Assembly: GCA_026874595.1 (NCBI GenBank)
Contig: CM049317.1
Location: 13,074,882 to 13,138,881 of the forward strand
Origin: Sipunculus nudus
Lineage: Eukaryota; Annelida; Sipuncula; Golfingiida; Sipunculidae
DNA length: 64,000 nt
Direction: 5' to 3'
Both the position numbers and the translations under genes were made by a program. How positions within the stretch are numbered: position 1 is the stretch's first letter; the number at the start of each line of letters is the position of its first letter. Shown in pieces: positions 1-14,510 of this stretch. The notes beneath the pieces are model-generated. The model was not told the origin of the DNA. It worked only from the letters and a program-made list of their open reading frames with translations, and made no database searches.

Positions 1-1290
1 ACATTTGAGTGGGAACTCACAAAGCTCAACTTCCTTAATATAATTTCACAGAAAATAAAGGCTAATGGCTTTTGTAGTCAATCTGGTGGTTAGTGACTAA
101 ACTGATAGAAGGAGAGTTCATGAGTCAATATCTCGGCCATGGAGCGTTGAGATTTTCACCGTCAACCAACACCCGGGGTGAGCCCACTGCAGGATTACTG
201 GGAAGACTTTGCTCCAAACCGTGCCTTACTCATTAATGAGTACGTTTTTGTGGGGTTTTGTCTTTCATTGACCAAGCAATGGGAAAGACTGCACGCCCTG
301 TACCGCAGGTGTTAAGCAGTCCCAATCCGAAATAGAATTCTCCCGATGTACAAAGCTGAGAATAAATTGGCATTCATAAATGGAGGCGGTTACAATTCTA
401 TCTGTCAGTGTTTCTGGCACTGTTAACCAGGCATAACCATGTTCAATTTATAATAGTGTGTCTTTTTATATTGAACCACAGTCATAGTACATACGTGTAC
501 ATCCGGTGACGTCACGCATGCACCAGCCAGTCAAATCAATATCTGTCTCTACTGTTTGCCGTCTCCCATGTTGTAATACATCAGCTTGTTCTAAGATAGT
601 GTCAGTCGATCGCTTAGCCTGACCTATATAATTGCGAATGCTCCCTGCATGGCCGTGCAGAATCGAAAGCAAATGAAAGGTTCAGTTAATGGGTATTACC
701 TTAAGGATTTTCCCTATCAAGACTGATATCCGAACTCAGACCTTGCTAACCCATTTTTCGTGATGTTCGGTATTTGTTATTTAATGGGCCCATTGCTTCC
801 GAATGTTTTCGAAGCAATCTATCTCAGGTCTATCATTTTCTTGAAATAATTCATCTTCCCTAAAAAGGTAAAAAAAAACAGAACACGAGTACAAACCTGA
901 GCATGAAAACCATGTTAACAGCTAATCAGAACATGCTGAAATTGGTTCGATTCAAGTGTACCTGCTTTGAAAAATGTAAAAAAATGGGGTCAGAATGGAG
1001 TCGGAGATGACCCCATCTCAACCTTATACTTGTTATATATCACCTATACTCATATGCATGTACATTATTTATATACCCTCTTTCATTATCAGGCGCTATA
1101 TTAGACATGTTATAAGATTTTGATTAATATCTTAATTACTATCTCTCACACTGTTTTGCTTTGTTTAATCTCATAACACAAGATTTCTCTCTCATAATCA
1201 CACACACAGTGAGACATATACACATGTGTGTTTGGAACTATCATGTGATCATCAAAATATGTCTATCGCTATTTTGTTAATCTTTTAGTT
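1..1290. other. No supported gene
   Basis: I see no recognisable gene here. The only open stretch of note is a minus-strand frame at 466-672 (about 68 codons). It lacks an ATG at its start, has no convincing splice acceptor and resembles nothing I know. The rest is AT-rich with short CA runs near 1200. Confidence 0.5.
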
Positions 1291-1303
1291 TTTAAATGTT
1301 TAT

Positions 1304-1815
1304 TTGTTGATGCACCCCCTACTTTTAGACATGGTCTCAAATATCAATGTAAACCCATACAATACACGACACACGACCAGTGGCAATCTTGCCATCGTGA
1401 AACCGAGAACTGCCAGATTTAAATCAAGCTTTCTTTTCGCAGGCCCGCATCACTGGAATCAACTTCCCAATAATTTAAGACACGCAACTGATGTAATGCG
1501 TTTTAAACAGCTATATATATCCTTTCTATTATGAAGTCCATGTTTTTAAACTCAGAATTTCAGTAACTTGACCTTTATAATTGTATATGTTTACATTTGT
1601 GTCATATTTAGCAATATTTTAAATCTATGTATGTATAGATCAATATTTTAAACAATTTATTTATTTTCACGACTATTTAAATATGAGTATGTTATGTATA
1701 TCTCTTTTTCAATGTATATTTCTCTGTGATATTCCCTGGACCCCATCGAAAAACAGCTAAACATACTGAATGGTCCACACTGGTAAAATATATGTATAAA
1801 TGAATAAAAATAAAT
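1304..1815 (+). mobile_element. 5'-truncated non-LTR retrotransposon (LINE) fragment
   Basis: The frame 1304-1534 encodes about 76 residues. It contains YNTRH near its start, then KPRTARFKSSFLFAGPHHWN, QLPNNLRHAT and a closing FK. This order (Y-N-T/L-R, P-R-T, F-x-x-S-F, G/A-x-x-x-W-N-x-L-P, L-R, F-K) is the hallmark C-terminus of CR1/jockey-like LINE ORF2 proteins, downstream of the reverse transcriptase. A 3' UTR-like stretch follows to about 1815 and ends in AATAAA-rich short repeats (ATAAATGAATAAAAATAAAT). No reverse-transcriptase core is visible upstream, so this is a typical 5'-truncated, dead insertion. The boundaries are estimates. Confidence 0.75.
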
Positions 1816-1932
1816 AAAGTATATGAACAATATACAATATTACTATTTAATAGTATATTAACAGTACAAGATAAAATATTCGAATATATATCAAAACATG
1901 CGTGTGATACTTATGTAATATGATTATATATT

Positions 1933-1935
<3 letters not shown>

Positions 1936-2006
<71 letters not shown>
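1936..2006. repeat. (TA)n microsatellite
   Basis: About 70 bp of near-perfect TA repeat with one G interruption, just downstream of the LINE fragment. Confidence 0.95.
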
Positions 2007-2009
<3 letters not shown>

Positions 2010-2930
2010 TAAACCTGTTTAATGTAGGTATATCAATATGTCACAGTTGTTTTTCATTTCCTATTGTAGAAGCTTAACAATCCGGTTGTTCCAGGCATAT
2101 AGTCATAATTTCTGACTATTGTTACTTTGTGACTGTTCTAATCCCCCCCCCCAAAAAAAAATAGCTTGGGAAAAGATGATGATCGGGTCTTGCTGTCAGG
2201 CTTGAGTGCTGTTTTTCATGCACCCTTATAACTACCAGATAAATCTGCGCTGGAAGTAATACCAATCTTCGAGTATGCGGCCCAGGGAAACGTGTACTAA
2301 ATCACATGGACATTATCTCAGATTCACTGGTGCTCTTTATGCATGCATAACACAGGCATTTTGCAAGGCTTCCTTCACAAATGTAAGTACGGTATTTGGT
2401 GCTTCACTGAGCACGGCCATGTAATCAACGTTATAAATGCGTCACAGTAGGGGTTTTCCATACATGGCTCTATCGCTCCTCATTCGTGTCCTAAACAGGC
2501 AGATCTACTGGTGCTTGGATATGACGTATACGCACAGCAAACGAACCGTTAAAGTGACGTAATTTAGACCCTTGCGAGCCATCTTCATATCGTATGAAAT
2601 CTTTGCAAGGTTCCGTTACTTAAAACGGACCGATGGTTAGTGAAAGTATTAAAGCGAAGGAAATATTTTAATTCACCTCACGTCGAATTGACAGTGTATT
2701 TATTGTACTGATAATAACCCGAATTTTATTTTTTTTTTAAGTGAACGATTATTGTAAACTTAATGCAGTGGAAGTGAAATAAAATTCATATATTGCCTGA
2801 TCGCCCCCGGACATGTTACCGCTATACCGGCCCGATTGTTGGTGAATGTGTCGTAAAGTTTCTGATATTACCGTGTCTGTTCACGGTACGTTGACTTCGT
2901 GGGCGAAAGTTATTCATCAGCGATGGTCCC
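2010..2930. other. No supported gene; upstream of receptor gene
   Basis: Unique-looking sequence with short homopolymers (C9A9 near 2144, T9 near 2730). I see no open frame with coding character. Part of it is presumably the upstream regulatory region of the lectin receptor gene. Confidence 0.4.
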
Positions 2931-3054
2931 TGGAGCGAAACAAACCACGTGACCGGTGAATATAGCAGACGATTTCTGTTGCCTCCTCTCACACAATATT
3001 GCAAGTATTCGTGACATGTCTGACTGACATGCGAACTGCTCTTTTACGCTAAAT
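2931..3054 (+). promoter_or_regulatory. Probable 5' UTR / proximal promoter of lectin receptor
   Basis: This stretch precedes the start ATG at 3055. It holds a palindromic E-box CACGTG at 2946-2951 and no clear TATA box. An in-frame TGA at 3025-3027 separates it from the coding region and supports the chosen start. The transcription start is not resolvable. Confidence 0.35.
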
Positions 3055-3151
3055 ATGACTTTCCTACGGAGTTTACAAGTTTCTGTCGTGATTGTATTTA
3101 TATCACTCCACGGGGCAAGGACCAGCCTCCCGCTTTTCCCTGTTGATTTAG
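3055..3151 (+). CDS. Receptor exon 1: signal peptide
   Basis: This exon encodes residues 1-32 plus the first base of codon 33. After MTFLRSLQ comes a hydrophobic core VSVVIVFISL, then HGARTS, a typical cleavable signal peptide likely cut near residues 20-21. The donor is g|GTAAGT at 3152. An in-frame stop 30 nt upstream supports the ATG at 3055. The next intron is 10,937 bp, much the largest in the gene. Confidence 0.82.
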
Positions 3152-6064
3152 GTAAGTTTTTATTACATTTATTATCGTTATTCCTGTAGACAATTTCTCC
3201 TATGAGTTTTATAGAATGCGCCAGTTTTGAAACTGCGGGCACCGGTGTGATGTTTTTATACCCGTCCAGTCCAGAAATATTATCTCATTAATACAAAGTG
3301 GTTTGATCTCTGTGACATTATCATGAATATATATCACATTTATTATGGAATGGTATTTTATAATGCAGATCTTGTGTTGTGTTTGAGACACAACAAGTTG
3401 TGTTGATTTATAATTAATGATGTCAAAGGAAAACATTTTTGGTTATTTTCTGTGACTGGATGGAGTGATGCTGGATAACACTTATAAAATTATGTACAAA
3501 TTTCTGATTTTGTCCGGGTAAATGAGCTTAATGTAACACTGCCTATGATAAATAATAAAGGCATTATTGTGTCTCTTGCACACCACTGCCATATAATTAT
3601 TGCATATTGAACTAATCTCATTTTAAGAAGAATTTACGGTAGATTCCGCAAATCAGGGTTGAGGCAAATGTAAAGAATATTCAATTTTAAATGCAGAGCT
3701 GTCATATTTGTCACCTTGTAAATTTATTTAAGTTTCTATCGCATTAATGTAACAAATGACTCTGTGAAATAGGTGTTGGAGAAAGAAATAGATAAGTATT
3801 CGTGTGTAAATAAAAATTCTTAGCATCCGTTCTGTTTGGTATCAAATCCCCCTGAAACCTCATTATCTAACCTGGATTGATTAATCGTAACCTCAGCAGA
3901 ATAAGCTTGGGTATTACCGTATAATACTCCTTGACCATTGACGTTAATTTCTATCGTCAGTGGTTTCTCTGCGGCAGTAAAAAAACTAATCAAATAACCA
4001 TAAAAAAACATACAAGGGTTACCTTTAAGATATTCTTCAGATGCGATATCGACGACCGTTTCTCTCAGAAGGGTTTATTCCATATACAACGTGTGTGTGT
4101 TTTTTTTTTGGTGGTGGGGGGGGGGGGGGGGGGGGGGGGTGAAAGGGTTCATTGAGAAAAGTAGGAGAGTTCAACAATATAATAATAATATATGATAATG
4201 ATATTATACCCATTTATGTTTTTACGAGAAAAAAAAATAATTTGATGCAGACCATGACAGAACTTCTATGGCTGACTGTGGCCCTATGTCTGATAGACAT
4301 ACCGACACAACAGACAGACCGGCAAACATAAAAAGGAAAACGGAGTTTGTCAAAGGAAATCTTGAAATTTTGGATTCTTATAACAGAGGGTCGTAACCCT
4401 AAATTGCTTCCCGTATAATACGAATTTCTGTTACAACTGTTACATTTGTAAAACATCTTTTCTGATTGTTGTTAGGTTTGTTCCAATAGGAACAGATACA
4501 AGCACACCCGTAACTTACCTATACTGAAGGTTATGACGACAGACACTCCCTTCGCGGCCTAAGTCTGTACAATATGTGGTTATGATATAACTCTCTTTGT
4601 TACACCACACACGTTTACACACATAACCATATCATAAAGAGAATTAAAATTGAAGTTATCGGTTTTAAAATGTCTGCTGGGTAGTCTTCTTATAAAACCT
4701 GTCATTACTATCTTGATGGTTTATTAATGGTTTACAAGTGCTTTTCTGTACAAGTACACTCAAAATCTGTAGATGGATATTTATTCATTCTGATTTGATT
4801 GTTCTAGGATTGGTTTGTCTTGTTTCTTTTGTATGCTTTTTTAAATTGTTTTTAGATCGATTAATTGTCATTGTTTGTCAGGTAGTTTGACTTATTTATC
4901 TGTTTGTGTTTTTGTTCATTTTTTGCCTCTTTTTAAGTGAGTTTGATAAATATTTATGGTAGGTATCTCAATACAGACCTTTGATGGGATGTAACCAAAC
5001 TATATAGTTGATCACAAAATAAAGTTTATCCAGATTATAGTGCGAATGTAGATTTGTTATCTGTTTATAAATCTACTAATGTTTCGTAATTTTTAACTCG
5101 ATAAATTTAAATTAAATTAAGAGCAGGATTTTGGGGAGAAATGATGAGAAATGATGGTTCCGGTATTTTTTGCTAATGGCTACGGTGTGTGCTCTTTAAG
5201 AGCTTTCTGGATTCTTTCATTTTCATATCATGTTATATCCCGTCGCTCATAAGTGTACACTGAATGCTTGTTCATCACTTTGATGCCCTGTTGACAGTGG
5301 TACCGGCATCTTCAATCAAAGTTAGGTAGACAGTCGGTGCTGACGGGGAGAGGTTACTCTTGGTTGTACCAGGTTGCGTGTTGCTATTTGTTGGTGTAAA
5401 ACAGGGCGAGAAACGATGTGAGGAGACCCCGCGCCCCTTCAGTGGACATACCAACTCTATGACATACTAACACATCCCCTATGTATACCGGTAGGTTCAT
5501 ATGTGCTACACACAGAATACCAGAGATGACGCTTGAAATGTCAGGGCTCGCTCGATGTTGTGCTCCACGCGTAACGCTAGATGACGGGTGAATTGTTATT
5601 TGACATCAAATCATATAACATATATATGATATATTGTCCATGCCCCACCCCCACCCGACACACACACATCCGACTTTGCAAATAATATCAAAGTTTAAAT
5701 GACTAAATGCCAGATAAATATAGTATGAAAATAATAAAAAAATAAACAACATGATAATAGCAGTCAATTTTCCTTACTATACACTTTCCTCTGAAATAAT
5801 GTATACACAGACGGCTGTCCCGGGTCACTATTTCTGAATCTGAAATGAGATAACTAAGAAAATGGAGATAAGAAATCATGGATTCCAAACTAATAATTGA
5901 TCAGTAATAATTGATTGTTACAATTGACTCTTTTTTAACCATTCCAAAATTTCATCAGTGCCCTGGCAATTGTTTTTCTTGTTTTGTGTATTATCGTTAA
6001 AAGAATATTACAATTCTGAGTTGATTCTTCACAGAATCTAAGCTTTTCTTAATTGTTTTATTTC

Positions 6065-6119
<55 letters not shown>

Positions 6120-7311
6120 AATCCTAATAAAAGGAATTCGGTTCACTTTTGTTCGCAGTGTTCTCTATAACCGCGCTGTGTACAATATTGTGCCATACAT
6201 CATTTTAAAGGTTATTATCCCCGCCATGACATAGGCGATATAAAAATAAATACTTTCTTATATACATATAATTTTGAGTGATTTTTCCGGGTTTTTTTAC
6301 CAAGCACACCCGAACTGCCTTCGGCAATCACCGGAATGCGTGCATCGTGGTCACTTAACCTCTAACACTAAGGACTATTGTTCACATGAATAACGCTTGC
6401 TTTCAATGAGGGATTTGACCCACGTGCGTGGTCAGTAAAAGAGAAAAACACATGTTTCTTGCTTTATAAAATGGCGAGTTCAACCCAGGAGGATTAATGA
6501 CAAAACCTAATTCAAGGTCCCAATTTCAGGAACCGGGCTGGGGTGGTGTCGGGGGTTTCAGGCCTCAAAATATGTCTAATACGATGAAAAAAAAATTGCG
6601 GCGGTTGAAAATGAATACGGACCCTCTGCATGGAGTCCCGTTGGGTCCGCTTCTGCTACTTACGAGGTATGCATATTTCTGTTTCTTTCTTCAGGAACAG
6701 TTTCCTTGCAACGTACATTTAATAAGTCTTTCATGTGTTCCTCTTATCAACCTATAATCTTTGTACGTCCACCGATAGAATCCAGTCAAATATCATCGAA
6801 AACCTGAATGGCCCCGCTTCTCATTCCGGTTCCCAGTGTCAACACCATCACTGGCCAGGTCATCAAGGTAAACATACCGTGCTATAAATTTCTTGCCTCG
6901 AGGACAGAACCACAGAATGAATGTTAAAAATATTGGAGCGACTGCAGGATCACTCACGCACTGTCTCCACCAGGTTATGAGTTTTTCGGACGGACGGTAT
7001 GATGTTTAGGATTCATGTAAGTAAGTGGCAAAATTAAGATACAAGCAGCTGTACCTAGAAACGTTTTCTGTTCACAGAAGTGTTGTGCCTCAGAGAGGTG
7101 CGCGTGTTATTCTGCAGTCGTGCCAAAATGTTTAACATATCTTATGGAGACAGTTTCCCACTGAAAACCTATATTTTCTGTTAACTTTTAGAATAAAAAA
7201 ATGAGCCAACATTTCACATCTCAGTAAATAAATCTCCCTAACCCTGGCAATAAGCCCGGTATACCGGGTCTATCAGCTAGTATATATATATATATATATT
7301 TATATATATAC

Positions 7312-7366
<55 letters not shown>

Positions 7367-8654
7367 CTATTTGCCCAGCAGGTGTTCCTGCAGCCAACCC
7401 CCCCCCCCCCCGCCCACACCCTCCCATATCACCGACATCCCCCTTCGGTAAATCTTGGCTACGCCCCTGATGAGTACTCGACCTGAAATATAAACTTTCC
7501 AACGAATTGATGTATAACGTAAAACGTCTTCGCGGCCTCTCTATAAAGAAGGGCAAAATAGTCAAATGATATCAGATACATATATCTTGAGTAAACAACT
7601 TTAAATGCATGATGAAATGACAGCCTTGCGACAGAAATATTGCCTATATTATTTGACTTAACCCAGTGCAAACAACAGAAAATTATATTTTATGTATATA
7701 GAAATAGCCAACAATACTGGGTTTTATTCAGATTATCGAAAATGTAGCCAATTATTCCTGGCATCAAAACTCGCTTTTGATAAAACAGTTCTTCTCTTAG
7801 TTGTCACCGCTTGTAGAAGTTCATTGTATGGAGACAGATGTACATATTGATTTTGACTAATCAACATAGGAACATAGGTTCACCTTGAATATAATCAGCC
7901 TTTCCTAGCTTGTTGGAGCCTCGGCCTTTTAACAAAATTTCATTCAAATTCGCTGCAAGCATTTACACGAATTAACTTGTTGACAGGCACATGAACAAAC
8001 AAAAATTGGAAAAGCATACATGAACGAAAACTTCGCCTCTTGTCAGGGCTTTTGTGCTTTAATTTTTAAAGGGCAACTTATCGCACCTAGATAAATTTAT
8101 GCCTAATGCTGTCACTGGCCCCATGAGGGCGCTGCAATTTGTACGAGCGCACGCATCCATGAAGCAGACGATCACAAAGCGCGAAGCCAGACAGGCGCGA
8201 CAATGATTCACAGATAAAAGACGAAGTACGCTCGGCTCACATTATGCCAGAATATCCCGTACTGTACATTGTGGTTGAAAATACCTTTTCTATATCAGTT
8301 CAAAGCGTACCATATAGTACAAGGAATACTGTACGTCCAACCATCTAAGAGAGGAAGTCTAAACAATACACCTCCTGGCCGGGAATGTCCCGTAGTAGCA
8401 CCCCTGCCCAGTAAGGAGGAGTTTAACGGTTCAGTCACCGACCACAGGAATGCCGAGGTCATTAAACAAATATGTAATCACACCTGGCGTAACTTATTCA
8501 TTGAGGGCACAGAGGTTGGTTTTACATCTTTTAATGGGCAATTGTTTGTGTGTATTTTCTTCACTCGGAATAGGTGTTTTTGGTCTTAATAAATCACATA
8601 ATGTCGACTTCGCTAAAACATTATACACAATCAAACATACCACATACCCTTATA

Positions 8655-8703
<49 letters not shown>

Positions 8704-10297
8704 GATGATAATTGATATAAGCGAGACTTTTATCTGTTAACCAATCTCGTTTTCGCAAGACAATTATTTGAATTACTTCAATGTCTTCTAGGTGCGAACA
8801 GTTTCATAGTTTCGCCATGCACAGGTTCTAATTTCGGCCCTTCATCTCAAGCATATATAAAATTCATAGATCTATGTTTGTGACAAAACTCTTGAAAGGC
8901 TACTTTATTTTACCGTTATATACTCCATCAAATCAGTCAAGCGCTGGTACAATCCAGTGGAGCATGATTCCAGTATTTGACATGGGCGGTGAGTTGTATA
9001 ATATATAACGCCCCCACCGTAATATTAACATCTGAGTTACATGTATATCAATGCACCATGAAACCGCAATTACATGGATTGGACAGGTGTTAATATTAAG
9101 TAATATAATACACCCCTTTGCATTTTGTTGGTTCTACACAGTGGGCGAAGGAACTTCAGGAGGTGCATTGTTTATGTTACACTTGAGCAGACGTACTTCC
9201 GATTTCCTGACGCGGGATCCCTGATGTCTCATCAATTTATATGATGACTCAAATACCGGGAGTTTTATTGGACGTGTTATGATAGTGCAGGGTGCTAACA
9301 CATTCCTTACCATCCGATTGACGCCTGTCTTTTGCGAGGTGTACCATAAATATTTTTATATCTGATTAATTTCTTGGGACTTATTCATGACGTATTTATT
9401 GGTCTTCATTTCCGCTACCGACAACTTGCAGCCATTTCTTAACACGCCGAAAATGAATAGCTGTTTAACTTTAGACAAAACGACACCTTGGTGGATATAT
9501 ATTGCAATTTCATACCAACGACTCAAAGAACCGAAATTCAAACATCATCTTCGCATGGTTTAATAATAAAGCAGGACACTATGCATAGTGATGTCTTGTT
9601 TCTACTTTATGAAACACACTCATCCTCTGACACACGAACACATATATATATATATATTCCTTAAACAAGAACATCATTAGATGTTGGGTGTTATTTACCG
9701 GTATGTCTCATTGACCGGTATACACAGTGCACACATATATAATATTCTTGAAACTCCAGTGAATTTCAAAGTAGAGGACAAAAAATGGGCACTGATGCAA
9801 CAAAGTTTGAAGATCAATACAATCGAGCTAAATATATTATATACAGCAAAACATGGACATTTAACATATATTTCTCATTATCCCAATTCTAGCAGAAAAT
9901 CTTATTTCAGGTCTGCCCTTTTACTAGAACTTTATTTTTGTCATATAATCAAAGTTGTTGACAGACTGATATATTGAAGTCTAGACTGAGAACGAGGCAC
10001 GTCGGGCTGACAATATTCCATAGACAGCAAGAACGTGGTTAGTTACGTACATGTTTTCAGGGTTGGATTTAGAGGTCTCGCGCTTTTTTTTATCCATTCT
10101 TCTACATGTGAGAGATATGAATAAATTTACCAGCACTCCCTGTACACTTGTTCAACTATGCTAGGGTGGTGAGCGATCTCATGTTAGATACTTAATTCGC
10201 CCCTAGGTTTTTGAATACCTTGGGCGGAAGACAAGACCACAGACCCTTCAATGTATTGTTTTTTTTTTATAAAATAATGATAATTATAATAATAATA

Positions 10298-10349
<52 letters not shown>

Positions 10350-10366
10350 GTTATTATTATTATGTT

Positions 10367-10433
<67 letters not shown>

Positions 10434-11064
10434 TCAATAATAATAACAACAATATTTAAACTAGGAAAAGGACTGATGCTTAAATAGTGTAACATAAAAA
10501 TGAAATTTTGTGTAATATCAACACAAATGTTTGTCTATTTTACATTCCTTTAATTTTCATGTAATCAAGACAGGAGCAAAAATCAGTGACACTACCGAGA
10601 ATCTGGTCTGCATTAACAAGAAAAGAACCAGCAGAAAGAGCAGCGGAGAATCCATAAAACTGATAATGATTGTGTACGACCTTACCCGCAGAAATAGGGC
10701 ACATACATGGATTCCGATATTTCTATATACAGTGGAACCTCTTCTACTGGGCACCTCCATAAAGTAGGCACCTCTCTATAATGGGCTCTTTTTGGCAGAC
10801 CCGTTTTATCTCCTTATTATCATTTATGTTGCTTTCTTCACCTCCATATATATTGTGGACATCTCTTTACGGGCAGTTTGGCCCAGTGGCCATTGTGTCC
10901 ACTATAAAGAGGTTTCATTGTATTACCTATAGGGGGCGTTGTTTCTCAAATCGTCACAGGATAGCTGAGAAAGTGAAGATAATGAACCATGCATCCTGAG
11001 CAATAGATAAATAAGTGGTTTCAATCTTAAAAATTTATAACGAAACTGAAGTTCTTGACTGACG

Positions 11065-11133
<69 letters not shown>

Positions 11134-14100
11134 CCTTACACTATTTTCAGAATAATACTGCACCCGCCCCCCCCCCCCCCTCAATCCTGAGTAGGCCCTT
11201 TGTGGAACAAAATTGTATAAAATGTATAAAAAAATATTTGTAACAATGACAGCTGAACACGAAATATCTTAATTAAGTGATACTTGCCACCATGTATTAA
11301 TAACTAACTCATGAACTAATTATTAAATGAAAAATAGATACTTTTGGTGTTAGAATCATTAGATGCACACAAACGAGTGGTACACGATACAAAAGCCCTC
11401 CTTAATCAAAGTGTGGCACGGCGTGCCTGCTTTGTACATTCGTATTAATTAAGTTGTACAAGGCGTGAAACCCTTTAATTTGTACAGACGCCAGACATCA
11501 CGCATGTTCGTTGTATCCTTGAGGAAACATGCTTTTTGAATAAACACAAACGTGTATATTCTGTTAAATATTCATGATAGATTTTGCGTCAAGGCTTGTT
11601 TCAGGGTTGCCTTGGAGAGATCGAAGCAGCTGGATTTGGTGTAGCGATTTCAATTACCCCATCTTCAGAATACACCCGGTAACTGGAAATCGGTTTCACA
11701 TTACACCCTGCCATTTCAGATTGCCACATCAAAGCAGTTGTTTTTTATGTGTATTTACTTACATTTTGTATAAGATTTACCATTTTAGTTTGATCTGTGT
11801 ATACCTTATATATGGATGTGATGTGTAAGGCGCGTTGGTGAAGTGTACGAGTCAGTATTAATATATTTATAATAAATATAATTATTTAATTATCATTTTG
11901 CGAAATATTTCTTTTTTAAAGATTGATTTCTTTCTTTTAAATAAAATATCTTTCACGTGGTTTTTTTTTTAAAATATCACGAGTTTAAAGCATACGAATT
12001 TAACATTTAGTTTAAGCAGCGAAGGGGTAACCTGAAAGTTGGTAACATTAATCTTTTCACCGGGGTCATCGTCCACATTGTGAAACGGCAGATTGAAATG
12101 TCTTGACTTTGAACTTCGCCTGACCCTGATGAATATTCATATTTTCTTATATTATCTGAAAACTCTCAAATTATGTCTCTTTTTTATTTTGCATTGAAAT
12201 TAAACTGTAAAATAAAATGTATGTCTATGCTTGTTGATCGGCTTTCCGGTCGTATAATGAATGTAGGTCACAGGGGTCTGGACAGTCGAGTGAAATCAAG
12301 CTCGGCTCCCTCCCCTGGCGACCAGGGTTCGATTCCCTGCTTGGCTATGAGAGTGGGTTGTAGTGGTTTTCTTCCGGTTTCTCCACAACCAACGGTTACA
12401 TAATACCGTCCTCAGTGCCGTGGAGAGTGCTTAGCAAAGTTATTTTACGTATTTAAATATTCCATGAAAAATAAATAAAGTAATTCAAAATATGCAACCT
12501 TTCCGAACATTTTTTAGTGTTTTTAATTCAACATTAGGTCTTTGCTACATCATTTCTGCTTGAACGCACAATGCAACTTAGTTAAAAAAAAAAAAAATCT
12601 TTAACTATAAAATTGAATATCACTGCGGATTCGCAAACATGGTCTGTTTTCGAATTCATAGTTTCGTACAATATGGCATTCTATAAATTTATAATGTTAA
12701 ACCAAACAGACATTTTAAACAAATGAGGGTTTAGTTTAATAGAACGATAACCTAGTTTGACTCGATTTTATAATTAAGAACGAATCTAATAACTGTACAA
12801 ACTGCTTTTTCATGAGAACAAAACGTAGTCATGTTGACCATATCCATATTAATCCAAACGATTTCGATAATTGTTTTCGAGGACAACCAGTCACGAAGGC
12901 AGTGGACAAATCACTACGTCCTTCCCCGACCGTGTACTGATTTAGCTCATTAAAACGTCAGCACGGCCTGCTAATGAATATTCATGACCATTCAATAAGT
13001 AAGAGCCAAAACATCTAAGGTCATTGTCCTCACCAGCTGCTTAAAGACAGCTATCTATAGCTGTCTTTTGTGTAGAATTTATGAATTTTCGTAGTTATTC
13101 TAGGAACATTGTAATGAACTATAGTAATTCATGTTAAGAAAGGTTCTTTTAATGCCTCTGTGACGGCTGTATGAGTCTGTTCATCCTCAAGCTGAAAGTA
13201 AACCTGATACCTGCACCGATGTTTTGTGTGTTTCGATGAAAATGTTATATGATCAGGGAAAAGCATGATAAGAACATATTTTTTTCTAAATAGGTTTTAA
13301 TATTTTTAATAGTTTTTAATTTCACTACATAAGGAAAACTTCTCAAAAACTTGTATCATTTTATCTTCTTGAAAGATGTAAAAAAAAAAAAAATGAAAAT
13401 TTTTGATGGGGGGGGGGGGGGGGATTAGAATTGACGCGGGCGGTGCCTGAGAACCAAACCTTTTATTTTATTTAATTTTTTTTGGGGGGGGGGGGGGGAG
13501 GAGGGGGGGGGGGGGGTACCTATATATTCACGAATGAATATGGGAATATGGGCCAATAAGTCAATGAAAACAAAGGTTGCGGAATGCCCAGCATAAGCAC
13601 CATGGAAGGAGGCCTGCATTCCTGAGAATTTATGTTTTTAGTTATGCGCTACATTCATTTTACAGCCCTCTCCTCTTACAGGTTTTACTACAACAGGTTT
13701 TGCTGGTATCACCACCAGGCGGCTCTCATAGTGTCAAGGACCCCTACGCGGGGCGTCGTGGATTTCAAACTTGGGTGAAAAATGCGATGCCCCGCTCTCA
13801 TTGGGCTTGTCATGATTGGCCCCTCTGTCAGCCCACTCTTGATGAAACTCAGATAACACTGCCAAAAGCAAGCAGTGGTTAGATGGAGGAATCGCTGAGC
13901 GAATGCAGCGCATAACCATTACGTTAGAAGTGCAAGTTTAAATGATCCTTTTAAAATGCTTACTGTGCTTGAGACATAATCGTTTAATTATTCCACAATA
14001 TGTAAATAAAACTATAGTCGATTTGTATCGAAATAGCGATACGATTGAGAGCTGAACACCTTAATTCATAATATTTAATTATTTTCAGGGTGTATTGGCG

Positions 14101-14462
14101 ATGACTGTTTTACACTGTTCAAAACACGAATAACACAACAAGGTGCGGCTACTGAGTGTGCCAGCCAGGGGTACAGCATGCTGTCACTAGAGGGCGTAAG
14201 AGAGCGTGAAGAACTGGGAGCGAGGCTCTATCGTCATGACATCACTAGCACATGGCTTGGTTTGACCTGGAACACATCACAAGGTATATTTTTTTGTGTT
14301 TTTTTTTTAATACAAGTCACAAGCAAACAAATACAATATCAAAACTCCTCAGACACATGGAATATACAAATATATAAATACATTCTGTTCAATTCTAACA
14401 TTGACAACATTACCTGAAGAGTTATATTTGTTATATTTCTTCCTATTTGACTCACGATATAA

Positions 14463-14510
<48 letters not shown>

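Noticed and set aside
10184-10495. Poly-Asn and poly-Ile ORFs
   Set aside because: Translation of the (AAT)n array.
12329-12339. GGTTCGATTCC as a genuine tRNA gene
   Set aside because: No complete cloverleaf or acceptor stem can be drawn; the shared body with 50065 shows it is a SINE.
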